Source: Chloroflexota bacterium (GTDB lineage Bacteria > Chloroflexota > Limnocylindria > Limnocylindrales > CSP1-4). From it: 32,882 bases of DNA. Under the pieces are notes generated by a model that was not told where the DNA came from, ran no database searches, and worked only from the letters and a program-made list of their open reading frames with translations. The stretch's first letter is position 1. Every line of letters begins with the position of its first letter. Location of the stretch: NCBI GenBank assembly GCA_021786385.1, contig JAJYNJ010000063.1, forward strand, positions 1 to 32,882, read 5' to 3'. The translations under genes and the position numbers were made by a program. Below, in pieces: positions 15,856 to 24,117 of the stretch.

Positions 15856-16728
15856 ATGCACCGGTTCGTCTACGAGCGTCCCGAGGCGCTCGCGGACGCG
15901 GTCGAGCTCTTCGCGCGCCACGGGGCGGCGGCGCGGCCGCTGGCTGGTGGGACCGACCTCATCATCGGCCTGCGCGACGGTTCCGCGCGCCCGGCGGTCG
16001 TGGTCGATCTCAAGCGGATCGCCGAGTTGCCGCCGACCATCGAGGAGCAGGGTTCGTGGCTCCGCATCAGCGCGACCGTGGTGATGTCGGACCTGCTGGC
16101 GGACGCGCGAATCCGACATGAATTCCCCGCGCTCGCGGAGGCGGCCGCCGCCGTGGGATCGGTGCAGATCCGTAACCGCGCGACGGTCGCGGGGAACATC
16201 TGCAACGCATCACCGGCCGCGGACACCGCGCCGCCGCTGCTCGTCTACGGTGCGGTGGTCGTCGCGGTGAGCGACGCGGGCACCCGCCGCATCCCACTCA
16301 CCGACTTCTTCGTGCGCTCTGGTGTCACGACGCTCCGATCCGACGAGTTCGTCACTGCGATCGAGCTGCCCCGCCCCTCGGCACCCCTAGGAGCGGTCCA
16401 CCTGCGGCGCACGCGCCGCCGTGGGCACGACCTGGCCTCGGTCACCTTGAGCTGCGCGATCGACCGGGACGGGGTGACCCGTTTGGCGTACGGGAGCGTC
16501 GGCCCACGGCCGATCCTCGTGGTCGACGAGAGCGGCCGGCTTGCCGACCGTGGCGCGTCCGACACGGTCAAAGAGGCGATCCTGGACCGGCTGTTCTCAG
16601 CAGCGTCCCCCTCCCCCCGCTCGATGCGCGCCAGCCCCGAGTACCGGTTGGCGATGCTGCGCGTCTTGGGACGCCGTGCCGTCCGCGTGGCGCTCGTCCG
16701 GCTCGACGGAGGTGTCCAGGATGGGTGA
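15856..16728 (+). CDS. Xanthine dehydrogenase family protein, FAD-binding (medium) subunit
   Basis: A 290-aa FAD-binding subunit of the CoxM/XdhB type that passes electrons from the iron-sulfur subunit to the final acceptor. Typical FAD-contact motifs are present: LAGGTDLIIGLRDGSARP near residue 33 and TVAGNICNASPAADTAPPLL near residue 112 (family TIGGN...PasD). The C-terminal CO-dehydrogenase flavoprotein-like region follows. It is first in the order medium-small-large, the order seen in carbon monoxide dehydrogenase and many aldehyde or heterocycle hydroxylases. Its stop overlaps the small-subunit start by 8 bases. Confidence 0.93.
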   Translation: MHRFVYERPEALADAVELFARHGAAARPLAGGTDLIIGLRDGSARPAVVVDLKRIAELPPTIEEQGSWLRISATVVMSDLLADARIRHEFPALAEAAAAVGSVQIRNRATVAGNICNASPAADTAPPLLVYGAVVVAVSDAGTRRIPLTDFFVRSGVTTLRSDEFVTAIELPRPSAPLGAVHLRRTRRRGHDLASVTLSCAIDRDGVTRLAYGSVGPRPILVVDESGRLADRGASDTVKEAILDRLFSAASPSPRSMRASPEYRLAMLRVLGRRAVRVALVRLDGGVQDG

Positions 16729-17194
16729 GACGATCCAGATCGTGGTGACCGTGAACGGGCGACGACGTGCGCTTGACGTGGAGCCCACGGCGACCTTGCT
16801 CGATCTGCTCCGGGACGACCTCGGGCTGACGGGAAGTAAAGCCTGCTGTCTGGTGGGCGAGTGCGGGGCGTGCACGGTGCGGTTGAACGGTCGCATCGTC
16901 GATTCTTGCCTCGTCCTGGCAGCCGAGGTGGACGGTGGGGAGGTGATGACGATCGAGGGGTTGGCGCCCGACGGTCGTCTGACCGCGCTGCAGGAGCGCT
17001 TCTTGGACCATGGGGCGGTCCAGTGTGGCTACTGCACGCCGGGCCAGCTGATGGCCGCCACCGATCTGCTGGCGCGGATCCCGCACCCGACGGTGGCAGA
17101 AGTTGAAGAGGGACTGGCGGGCAACCTTTGCCGTTGTGGCTGTTACGTGCAGATCACCGAGGCGGTGCTCGCCGCCGCGGAGGGCGAGCGGTGA
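16721..17194 (+). CDS. Xanthine dehydrogenase family protein, [2Fe-2S] (small) subunit
   Basis: A 157-aa subunit with two iron-sulfur clusters. The N-terminal plant-ferredoxin-like domain has the cysteines in ACCLVGECGACTVRLNG plus a later one in DSCLVL; the C-terminal helical domain has QCGYCTPG and NLCRCGCY. In many relatives the last motif is LCRCTGY; here a cysteine follows the glycine (CRCGCY). The ATG at 16721 preserves the whole ferredoxin fold and overlaps the FAD-subunit gene by 8 bases; longer open frame upstream is a shadow. The stop overlaps the large-subunit GTG start by 4 bases. Confidence 0.95.
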   Translation: MGETIQIVVTVNGRRRALDVEPTATLLDLLRDDLGLTGSKACCLVGECGACTVRLNGRIVDSCLVLAAEVDGGEVMTIEGLAPDGRLTALQERFLDHGAVQCGYCTPGQLMAATDLLARIPHPTVAEVEEGLAGNLCRCGCYVQITEAVLAAAEGER

Positions 17195-19560
17195 GGGCGG
17201 AAGCGCTGTCGCAGGTCGGCCTGGGGCGGGTGGGCCACTCGCCGCAGCGAGTCGGCGGTCGGACACGGGTCACCGGCGAACAGCGGTACGTCGGCGACAT
17301 TCATCTTGCAGACGAGCTCCAGGTCAAGTTAGTGACGATCCCTGCGGCGCGGGCTCGCATCGTCGCGATTGACGCCGCGGCTGCCCAGGCCGTGCCCGGG
17401 GTGCGGCTGGTCTTCACGCCGGCGGACCTACCCCAGCCGGTCCCCCGTTTCGGCCCGCAATTCGCGGACCGGCCGGTGCTCGCCGTCGGCGAGACGAAGT
17501 ACCACGGCGAGCCGGTCGCGGCGGTTGCAGCCGAGACGGTGGAGGCCGCCGAAGAGGCGGTGCGGCTGGTTCAGGTCCACTACGAGGAACTGCCCGCGCT
17601 GGTGACGATCGGCGCGGCGCTCGATCCTGCTGCGCCACTTGTGCAGGACCCATCGTCGCGCCCGGGGGATCCACTGGCGCACACAAACGTCCTGCGCGAA
17701 CACCGCTACGGCTGGGGAGATCTCGACGCCCAAGCCGCCGAGCTCGTGGTCGATCATCGCTATCGCTTCCCGATGGTGACCCACTTCGCGATCGAGCCGC
17801 ACGCGTTCCTGGCGGCGCCGGACGGGTCCGGGATCGTCGTCTGGAGCACAATCCAGCATCCTTACTGGTTGCAGCGCATGCTGGCGAAGTTGCTCGGGTT
17901 GCCCCTCGCCAAGGTCCGCGTCATCGCCCCCGACCCAGGGGGTGGCTTCGGTGGCAAGCAGCACACCAAGTACGAGCCGCTCCTTGCGTTCATGGCGCTG
18001 CGCGTGGGTCGGCCGGTGCGGCTCGTCCTCAGTCTCGAAGAGAGCTTCCAGGCTGCGCGGCGGGCGGCGGCGGAGGTGCAGGTGCGCACGGGCGTCTGCC
18101 GCGATGGCACGCTCGTCTTTCAGGAGATCGCGGCGGACTACCTGATCGGTGCCTACGCCGACATCGCGGATCGCGTGGTCGGGAAGGGCAGCTACATCGC
18201 GTGTGGTCCCTATCGACTCCCGGCGGTGCGAATCGTTGCGCGGGCGATCCTCTCGCACACCGTCCCCTCGACGGCATTTCGCGGCTTCGGAACGCCGCAG
18301 GTGATCTGGGCGGTCGAATCGAACATCGACGAGGTTGCCCGCCGGCTGGGTCTCGATCCGCTCGAGTTGCGCCTCAAGAATGTGGCGCGCAAGGGCGAAG
18401 TCTTCATCCCGGGGGACACGCCCGCCGACGGCGACTGGGCGGAGTCGCTGCGAAAGGCTGCGGAGGCGATCGGCTGGGGGACGCCGCGCGCCCCCGGCAG
18501 AGGTCGCGGGATCGCTCTCGGGATCAAGTTAGGTCCGACCACCGGCCTCTCCTACGCCACCGTCCGGCTCCTGGCGGACGGATCGGTGATCGTCTCCGCC
18601 GGGACCTCCGACATGGGTCAGGGAGCCCGCACGGTGTTCGCCCAAATCGCGGCGGACGAGCTTGGCGCACCGCTCGACTGGGTGACCGTGGTGATGGGCG
18701 ACACCGCGGTGGTCCCCTACGACCAGCAAACTTCCGCAAGTCGTTCGACCGTCTTGATGGGGAGCGCGGTGCTGCGCGCGTGTCGGGACGTCCAGGCACA
18801 GCTCCGTGCGATGGCCGCTCGCCTCTACGAGATCGACGAAGCTGCGGTCGAGGTGACACGTGGGATTGTGCGCCTTCCGCAGCGCGAGCTGCCGATCAGT
18901 GTGGTGCTGAGCGAAGGCCTCGGGCCGCTCGGGGGAGAACTGATCGGGACGGGCGAGGCACGCAAGGAGCCCGTGCCCGGGCATCCATTGGGCGGCACTG
19001 CAGCCTTCTACGACTTCAACTGCACAGCGGCTGAGGTCGAGGTGGACGAAGACACCGGCGACGTCACGATCCTGCGCTACGTGAGCGTCTCCGATGTTGG
19101 AACCGCAATCAACCCGCTGCAGGTCCACGCCCAGGACGCCGGAGCCGCGATCATGGGACTCGGCCACACCTTGATGGAGCAGTACATCTTCGACGAGGCA
19201 GGGAGGATCCGAAACCTTGGGGCGATCGACTACCGGATCCCGACCAGCATGGACCTGCCCCGCGCGTTCGAGACGCTGCTGGTCGAGAACGGCGATGGCC
19301 CGGGTCCGTACGGCGCGAAGGGGATCAGCGAGGGGGCGCTCCTCCCGGTCGCTCCGGCGATCGCGGCGGCGATCCGCGACGGGACGGGGGTCGCGATCCG
19401 GGAGCTACCGCTCACGCCCGAGCGCGTCTGGCGCGCGTTGCGCGAGCGGGATGCGGCCGAGACGGCGTCAGACGTGCAAGGTGTTCCGCTGGCTGAGGGT
19501 TTCCCGATGGCCGCCAGGCACGGCAAGCCATCAAGGAGGCGTCAACATGGGCAAGGATAG
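17191..19560 (+). CDS. Xanthine dehydrogenase family protein, molybdopterin-binding (large) subunit
   Basis: A 789-aa catalytic subunit. The start is GTG 17191, which overlaps the small-subunit stop in GTGA; an earlier ATG at 17128 would read through that gene. Molybdenum-cofactor motifs are PGGGFGGKQ, AFRGFGTPQ, GTSDMGQGARTVFAQIAADE and GPYGAKGISEGALLPVAPA, with E714 as the probable active-site glutamate. The AFRGFG loop differs from the VAYRCSFR loop of form I CO dehydrogenase, so this is a hydroxylase of organic substrates rather than a CO oxidiser. The substrate is not determinable. No XdhC/CoxI-type maturation gene is seen nearby. The end of the gene overlaps a short reading frame starting at 19548 that the IS element interrupts. 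Confidence 0.94.
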   Translation: MRAEALSQVGLGRVGHSPQRVGGRTRVTGEQRYVGDIHLADELQVKLVTIPAARARIVAIDAAAAQAVPGVRLVFTPADLPQPVPRFGPQFADRPVLAVGETKYHGEPVAAVAAETVEAAEEAVRLVQVHYEELPALVTIGAALDPAAPLVQDPSSRPGDPLAHTNVLREHRYGWGDLDAQAAELVVDHRYRFPMVTHFAIEPHAFLAAPDGSGIVVWSTIQHPYWLQRMLAKLLGLPLAKVRVIAPDPGGGFGGKQHTKYEPLLAFMALRVGRPVRLVLSLEESFQAARRAAAEVQVRTGVCRDGTLVFQEIAADYLIGAYADIADRVVGKGSYIACGPYRLPAVRIVARAILSHTVPSTAFRGFGTPQVIWAVESNIDEVARRLGLDPLELRLKNVARKGEVFIPGDTPADGDWAESLRKAAEAIGWGTPRAPGRGRGIALGIKLGPTTGLSYATVRLLADGSVIVSAGTSDMGQGARTVFAQIAADELGAPLDWVTVVMGDTAVVPYDQQTSASRSTVLMGSAVLRACRDVQAQLRAMAARLYEIDEAAVEVTRGIVRLPQRELPISVVLSEGLGPLGGELIGTGEARKEPVPGHPLGGTAAFYDFNCTAAEVEVDEDTGDVTILRYVSVSDVGTAINPLQVHAQDAGAAIMGLGHTLMEQYIFDEAGRIRNLGAIDYRIPTSMDLPRAFETLLVENGDGPGPYGAKGISEGALLPVAPAIAAAIRDGTGVAIRELPLTPERVWRALRERDAAETASDVQGVPLAEGFPMAARHGKPSRRRQHGQG

Positions 19561-19619
19561 AGAAGTGGGTCCAGCCGGGTCCGTGACGCCTCAGCAAGTT
19601 GTCCATGCTGCGGAACCAA
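19548..19619 (+). pseudogene. 5' fragment of a gene interrupted by the IS element
   Basis: A well-spaced AAGGAGG at 19534-19540 precedes ATG 19548, inside the end of the large-subunit gene in another frame. It encodes MGKDREVGPAGSVTPQQVVH and four to six more residues before the left inverted repeat of the IS at 19620. The frame would run to 19657 inside the IS. This looks like a fourth operon gene whose remainder was lost or displaced by the insertion. No family can be assigned from so short a piece. Confidence 0.5.
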
Positions 19620-19636
19620 TCAGCCTGGCTGAGACA
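19620..19636 (+). repeat. IS left terminal inverted repeat
   Basis: Reads TCAGCCTGGCTGAGACA. It pairs with the right end at 21123-21140, read on the opposite strand as TCAGCCTGAGCTGAGACA, the only difference in this stretch being one extra A. Confidence 0.75.
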
Positions 19637-19641
19637 CGGCG

Positions 19642-20657
19642 TCATCCGATTATCTGATTCGGCTTCTCCTTCGGCTCGTTGATCCAGGCGACGGTCGGGA
19701 GCGCCGGCGGGACGGGGGCGCCGCGAACGAAGCGCTCGGGATGGGCGAGGTAGGCGGTCTCGAGGACGGTGGCCCGGCAGCGACGGACCGCCTCGGCGGT
19801 GCCGAGGTGGACCGAGGCGGGGGTGTGGAAGCCGATGCCGCTGTGGCGGTGCTCGAAGTTGTAGTGGCGGTAGAAGCGGGCGCAGAAGGCGCGCGCGTCC
19901 TCGAGCGAGCCGAAGCGCTCGGGGAACGTCGGACAGTACTTGAGGGTCTTGAAGGCGGCTTCGCTGTACGGGTTGTCGTTGGATACGTGCGGGCGGCCGT
20001 GGCTCCGGGCGATGCCGAGCCGGTCGAGGAGCGCGGCGACGGGTCCCTCTGCATCGCCGCGCCGCGATCGGCGTGGATCGAGAGCAGCGTCGGGTCGAAG
20101 GGCGCCGGCTGCGCCGCGACAACGTCGTCGATCCAGGCCTGCACGATCTCGCCGTCCTCGGCTGCGGCGACGAGATGGCCCGGGCTGAAGCGGCTGAAGA
20201 TGTCGAGCATCGTGAGGAGAATGAACCAGCGGCCGCGGACAGGACCGCGCAGCTTCGTCGAGTCGTAGCTCCAGACCCGATTGGGCCCGGTCGCGAGGAG
20301 CTCGGGGATCGCGCGGGCCGGGTGGCGCGCCTGGCGACGGCGCTCGCGGACCTCGTCGGCGGATCGGAGCAGCCGGTACATCGTCGAGACCGAGCCCAGG
20401 TAGCGGCCCTCGTCGAGGAGCACGGCGTACACCTGTGCCGGTGCCTCGTCGACGAAGCGCGGCGCGTGGAGGGCCTCGAGGATCGCCGCGCGCTCGGGCT
20501 GCGCGAGCGCGTTGGTCGGTGTCGGACGCGCCGGACGGGGACCCGCCACGTGGTGACGCAGCCGCCGGTAGTGGGTCGCCCGGGACCGCCCGAGCGCGGC
20601 ACACGCGCCGGCGATGCCCAGGAGCGGGCCGAGCTCGGCGAACGCGGCCTCGCTCAC
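19642..20657 (-). pseudogene. IS3-family transposase OrfB (integrase core), frameshifted
   Basis: DDE transposase. From GTG 20657 (overlapping the orfA stop as GTGA) it reads an N-terminal HTH-like region and the first catalytic Asp in NRVWSYDSTKLRG, then the second in LSIHADRGAAM. Just after this, at about 20041-20051, the frame shifts; the neighbouring frame continues as VAALLDRLGIARSHGRPHVS, then NDNPYSEAAFKTLKYCPTFP with the catalytic Glu, and ends KPNQIIG at the TGA at 19642. A single missing base restores one protein of about 338 aa. The shift is inside the catalytic core, far from the orfA/orfB junction, so it is not programmed frameshifting. Confidence 0.85.
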
Positions 20658-21073
20658 CGCCGCTGCTTCTCGTCCTCGCTCTCGGCCAGCAGCCGCTCCA
20701 AGAGCTCGGAGGCTTTTCCCTGGATCTCGATGACGAGGCGGGCCTTGTGCAGCTCCGCCTCGGCCCGCTCGGCGCGGCGACGGAGCCTGCCGAGCTCGGA
20801 GGCATCGGCTCCGGGATGTGGTCGGGGCTTCGGCGCGAGGCCGGCCAGGGCGCCCGCGTCGCGCGCCCGCCGCCAGTCGATGATGTGGGAGCTGTACAGC
20901 CCCTCGCGTCGGAGCAGGGCGCCCTTCTCGCCGGGCCTCGAGGCTCCCTCGTACGCCTCGAGGATGGCGAGCTTGTATGCCGCGGTGAACGTCCGGCGGA
21001 CGGGTCTGTCGGGAGGTCGATCGTCGCGCATCTGCGCATCATCGGCGCGATCGAGCTCGAAGGCGATGGCCAC
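20654..21073 (-). CDS. IS3-family transposase OrfA (HTH protein)
   Basis: A 139-aa protein with the helix-turn-helix of IS3/IS911-type OrfA: RTFTAAYKLAILEAYE, then GALLRREGLYSSHIIDWRRA, followed by a Leu/Ala/Glu-rich coiled-coil-like C terminus that fits the OrfA leucine zipper. GTG 21073 gives the longest frame; ATG 21031 just before the HTH is also plausible. The end overlaps orfB by four bases (GTGA). Confidence 0.85.
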   Translation of the reverse strand: MAIAFELDRADDAQMRDDRPPDRPVRRTFTAAYKLAILEAYEGASRPGEKGALLRREGLYSSHIIDWRRARDAGALAGLAPKPRPHPGADASELGRLRRRAERAEAELHKARLVIEIQGKASELLERLLAESEDEKQRR

Positions 21074-21122
21074 GGGGAAGATCCTTTCCCCGCCCTGGAG
21101 TGGGAAGCGAGACTACGCGGCC

Positions 21123-21140
21123 TGTCTCAGCTCAGGCTGA
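21123..21140 (-). repeat. IS right terminal inverted repeat
   Basis: On the minus strand it reads TCAGCCTGAGCTGAGACA, matching the left end except for a single inserted base. It lies about 50 bases upstream of the orfA start, the expected position for an IS3-family end. Confidence 0.75.
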
Positions 21141-21232
21141 CAGCCAGGGATCCAGGTCACATGTCGGGACCGCGGTGGTGTGATAATGGCTGCGCTTCGC
21201 GTCTCAAAACCTCAGGATCCGTGAGGGCGGCG

Positions 21233-23347
21233 ATGCATCCTACGAGGTTAACGACCGAGCCACGATCACCTACCCCAGGGCCGCGGTCCTGGGAGCTGCC
21301 GCGCGAGCGCGGACCGCTGCTCGACCTCATTCTGGACAACATCCCCCTGGCGGTGTTCTGGAAGGATCTGGATCTCGTCTACCAAGGCTGTAACCGCGAG
21401 TTCGCGCGCGACGTAGGGATCGCCGATCCGGGGGAGATCGCGGGCAAGAGCGACCGTGACTTGATCTGGACTCCGGACCAGGTGATCGCCTGGCAAGCCG
21501 CCGAGCGAGCTGTGATCGAAACAGGCACCGCGGCCCACCACGTAGTCGAGCCGGTCATCCGAGCAGACGGCGTCACCATCTGGGTCGAGGTCAGCCGCGT
21601 GCCACTCAAGGACCAGGCTGGGACGGTGACGGGGATTCTCGGTGCCTATGCCGATGTGACCGAGCGCCGGCGGGCCCAAGAGGCCCTCTACGAATCACAA
21701 CAGATGCTGCAGCTGATCATGGACAACATTCCGCAGCGCATCTTCTGGAAAGATCGCGCCTCAGTCTACATGGGCTGCAATATCAACTTCGCGCGCGGCG
21801 CCGGCCTCGTGGCATCCCGCGCCATCGTGGGCAAGACCGACTTCGAGCTGCCGTGGGCGAACGAGGAGGCGGCCTGGTACCGCGAGGTTGACCAACGGGT
21901 CATGCGGAACGACGCCGCCGAATACCACATCATGGAGACCCAGATGCAGGCGGACGGCCACCGTATCTGGGTCGACACGAACAAAGTGCCCCTTCACGAT
22001 CGTGACGGTCGCGTGGTCGGCATCTTGGGCACCTTTGAGGATGTCACGGAGCGTAAGCGGGCGCAGGAAGCACTGCAGAAGGCCCACGACGAGTTGGAGG
22101 TGCGGGTCAAGGAGCGAACCGCTGAGCTGCGCGCGATCAACGATCAGCTGCAACTCGAAATCGCCGAACGCCGGCAGGTTGAGGCAACCGAACACGAGCA
22201 GCGGACCCTGGCCGAGGCACTACGCGACACCGCTGCATTGCTCAACAGCACACTCGACCTGGACCAGGTTCTGGACCGGATCTTGTCGCAGATCGGCCGC
22301 GTGGTCCCGCACGACACAGCGAGCATCGTGCTCCTTGATGCTGGTACGGTGGGGGTGGCGCGATACCGCGGGCGGGTCCAAGAGAGAAGGGTCGCGGGTC
22401 GGACAGAGGCCAGGCGGTATCGGCTCGACGAGCTGCCGACGCTGCGCACCATGGCCTCCACACACGCACCGCTGATTATCTCGGACACCCGTACGTCAGC
22501 GAATTGGGTGGATCTTAAGAGCGAGGAACGAGTCCGTTCATACATGGGCGCCCCGATCACCTTTGAGGGCGATGTCATTGGGTTCATCAATCTCAATGCA
22601 GTGACGCCTGGATTCTTCCAGCCGCACCAGGCGGAGCGCCTCCGCGCCTTCGCCGACCAAGCCGCCATTGCCATCCGCAATGCGCGCCTGTATGAGCAAG
22701 CCCAGGCAGCGGCTGCCCTGGAGGAGCGCCAGCGCCTGGCACGTGACCTCCATGACGCCGTCAGCCAAACACTCTGGACCGTGTCGCTCACGGCCGATGT
22801 ACTGCCAGAGCTGTGGGAGCGAGACGTGCGCGAGGGTAGGCGGGTGCTGGGCAACCTCCGCCGCCTAACCAGAGGAGCGCTGGCCGAGATGCGGACGCTG
22901 CTTCTGGAGCTGCGCCCGGCTGCACTGTCGGAAGCCAACCTCGATGAGTTGCTACGTCAACTGGCCGCGGCGACGATGAGCCGCAAGAAGATCGACGTCG
23001 TGGTCTCCGTCCGCGGCACGCGATGTGTGCCGGTGGAGCTAAAGGTCGCCTTGTACCGGATCGCACAGGAGGCGCTCAACAATGTGACCAAACATGCCCG
23101 GGCAACGCGCGTTGCGGTGGACCTTGTAGCCAACGCTGCAGGCGTCGACGTGTGGATCCGGGACAACGGCCGGGGCTTCGAAGTCCACGACGGAGGATCG
23201 GACCACTTGGGCCTGCAGATCATGCGTGAGCGCGCTCAAGCGGTCGGGGCACAGGTTGTGGTCGCCAGCCGGCCTGGCCATGGGACCACCATTCATGTCG
23301 CCTGGAAGGACTGTGCGATTGCGGCGGCCGGAGGCGGTGCGACGTGA
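21233..23347 (+). CDS. PAS-PAS-GAF sensor histidine kinase (NarL-type partner)
   Basis: A 704-aa cytoplasmic kinase without evident membrane segments. Two PAS domains (about residues 25-145 and 155-280) share the phrases DNIP, FWKD, VY.GCN and FAR, indicating internal duplication. A coiled coil (KAHDELEVRVKERTAELRA) leads to a GAF domain (about 330-480). The HisKA_3 phosphoacceptor is H507 in RLARDLHDAVSQTL, and the ATPase domain has NNVTKHARA, RDNGRGFEV and GHGTTIHV. ATG 21233 is chosen because the PAS domains start soon after; GTG 21221 and ATG 21161 are alternatives, and the open frame continues back through the IS right end. It overlaps the response regulator by 4 bases. The signal is unknown. 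Confidence 0.92.
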   Translation: MHPTRLTTEPRSPTPGPRSWELPRERGPLLDLILDNIPLAVFWKDLDLVYQGCNREFARDVGIADPGEIAGKSDRDLIWTPDQVIAWQAAERAVIETGTAAHHVVEPVIRADGVTIWVEVSRVPLKDQAGTVTGILGAYADVTERRRAQEALYESQQMLQLIMDNIPQRIFWKDRASVYMGCNINFARGAGLVASRAIVGKTDFELPWANEEAAWYREVDQRVMRNDAAEYHIMETQMQADGHRIWVDTNKVPLHDRDGRVVGILGTFEDVTERKRAQEALQKAHDELEVRVKERTAELRAINDQLQLEIAERRQVEATEHEQRTLAEALRDTAALLNSTLDLDQVLDRILSQIGRVVPHDTASIVLLDAGTVGVARYRGRVQERRVAGRTEARRYRLDELPTLRTMASTHAPLIISDTRTSANWVDLKSEERVRSYMGAPITFEGDVIGFINLNAVTPGFFQPHQAERLRAFADQAAIAIRNARLYEQAQAAAALEERQRLARDLHDAVSQTLWTVSLTADVLPELWERDVREGRRVLGNLRRLTRGALAEMRTLLLELRPAALSEANLDELLRQLAAATMSRKKIDVVVSVRGTRCVPVELKVALYRIAQEALNNVTKHARATRVAVDLVANAAGVDVWIRDNGRGFEVHDGGSDHLGLQIMRERAQAVGAQVVVASRPGHGTTIHVAWKDCAIAAAGGGAT

Positions 23348-23997
23348 CGCGCCAGGGCCGCATCCGTGTCGTTGTTGTCGATGATCACGACATGCTGCGC
23401 CAGGGCCTTGCCACCTTCTTGCGCGTCTCGCGAGACTTGGTCCTGGTTGGCGAAGCGTCGAACGGCGAGGATGCCGTCCGCGTGTGCCGTGAGCTGGCAC
23501 CCGACGTCGTCCTGATGGATCTCGTGATGCCTGAAATGGATGGCGTCCACGCCATCGACTTGATCCACCAGGCGCAGCCCAATATCCGGATCATCGCGCT
23601 GTCGAGCTTCGGCGAGGACCAGCTGGTCAAGGCAGCGATCAAGGCTGGTGCTACGAGCTACTTACTGAAGAACATCTCCGCGGCTAACCTCGCCGCAGCG
23701 ATCCGAGCGACCCATGCAGGCTTGCCCACCTTAGCCCCGGAGGTCGCACCCGCGTTGGTCGCCACGGGCACGAGTTCCCCCTGCCTGGGGCGCGGGTCGG
23801 ACCTGACACGGCGGGAGCGAGAGGTGCTCGCTCTCATGATGGAAGGACTCTCGAATGCGGAGATATCCAGCCGCCTGCGCGTGAGCCCATACACGGCGAA
23901 GAACCACGTGAGTAGCATCCTCGGCAAGCTCGGCGTAAGCAGCCGAACGCAGGCCGTCAGCCTGGCACTCCACGCTGACCTAGTCCGCCCAGACTAG
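23344..23997 (+). CDS. NarL/LuxR-family response regulator
   Basis: A 217-aa regulator: receiver domain with the acidic pair D13/D14, phosphoacceptor D59 in VLMDLVMPEMDG, and the conserved Lys in SYLLKNIS; then a LuxR-type HTH, LTRREREVLALMMEGLSNAE and SPYTAKNHVSSILGKLGV. The GTG start overlaps the kinase stop (GTGA), so the two form one transcriptional unit. It may control the downstream DUF1097/Tm-1-like genes in the same orientation, which begin 120 bases later; this is inference from position. Confidence 0.95.
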   Translation: MTRQGRIRVVVVDDHDMLRQGLATFLRVSRDLVLVGEASNGEDAVRVCRELAPDVVLMDLVMPEMDGVHAIDLIHQAQPNIRIIALSSFGEDQLVKAAIKAGATSYLLKNISAANLAAAIRATHAGLPTLAPEVAPALVATGTSSPCLGRGSDLTRREREVLALMMEGLSNAEISSRLRVSPYTAKNHVSSILGKLGVSSRTQAVSLALHADLVRPD

Positions 23998-24038
23998 CCC
24001 GAAATCACCACGCGAAAGTCGCTCCCTGTGCTCATGCG

Positions 24039-24058
24039 TCGCCCGCACAGGCGGGCGA
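24039..24058 (+). terminator. Perfect 8-bp hairpin after the response regulator
   Basis: TCGCCCGC at 24039-24046, loop ACAG, GCGGGCGA at 24051-24058. The stem is very stable. There is no T tract. It may end the kinase/regulator transcript or form part of a leader for the next gene together with the hairpin that follows. Confidence 0.45.
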
Positions 24059-24059
24059 T

Positions 24060-24103
24060 ACTCGTGCCGCTTACACCAGCCGATAGCTGGTGGGTGCGCG
24101 AGT
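24060..24103 (+). promoter_or_regulatory. Structured leader hairpin before the DUF1097 gene
   Basis: CACCAGC at 24074-24080 pairs perfectly with GCTGGTG at 24086-24092 around the loop CGATA, and an outer ACTCG at 24060-24064 pairs with CGAGT at 24099-24103. The structure ends two bases before the AGAGGAGG ribosome site (24105-24112), where folding could influence translation. It does not match a riboswitch class I recognise. Confidence 0.4.
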
Positions 24104-24117
24104 GAGAGGAGGTCCGC

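Larger units (their letters stand above)
19620..21140 (-). mobile_element. IS3-family insertion sequence
   Basis: An element of about 1.52 kb on the minus strand, bounded by imperfect terminal inverted repeats and carrying two overlapping transposase frames, orfA and orfB, as in the IS3 family. It lies between the molybdenum hydroxylase genes and the histidine kinase gene and cuts a short reading frame at its left end. No direct target duplication is evident (the bases beside the ends are CCAA and CAGC). The second frame has an internal frameshift, so the copy is probably inactive unless that is a sequencing error. Confidence 0.85.

Noticed and set aside
15856-19560. Carbon monoxide dehydrogenase (CoxMSL)
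   Set aside because: Gene order fits, but the large subunit has AFRGFGTPQ instead of the VAYRCSFR loop of form I CO dehydrogenase.
19605-21150. Target-site duplication flanking the IS
   Set aside because: The flanks CCAA and CAGC do not match; either it was lost or the ends are mis-set by a base or two.
20435-21232. N-terminal 266 residues of the long kinase reading frame
   Set aside because: They overlap the IS transposase genes on the other strand and are compositionally a shadow; only residues after the IS right end could be real.
24039-24103. Guanidine-type two-hairpin riboswitch upstream of DUF1097
   Set aside because: The class has paired ACGR loops; here the loops are ACAG and CGATA, so the match is not good enough.
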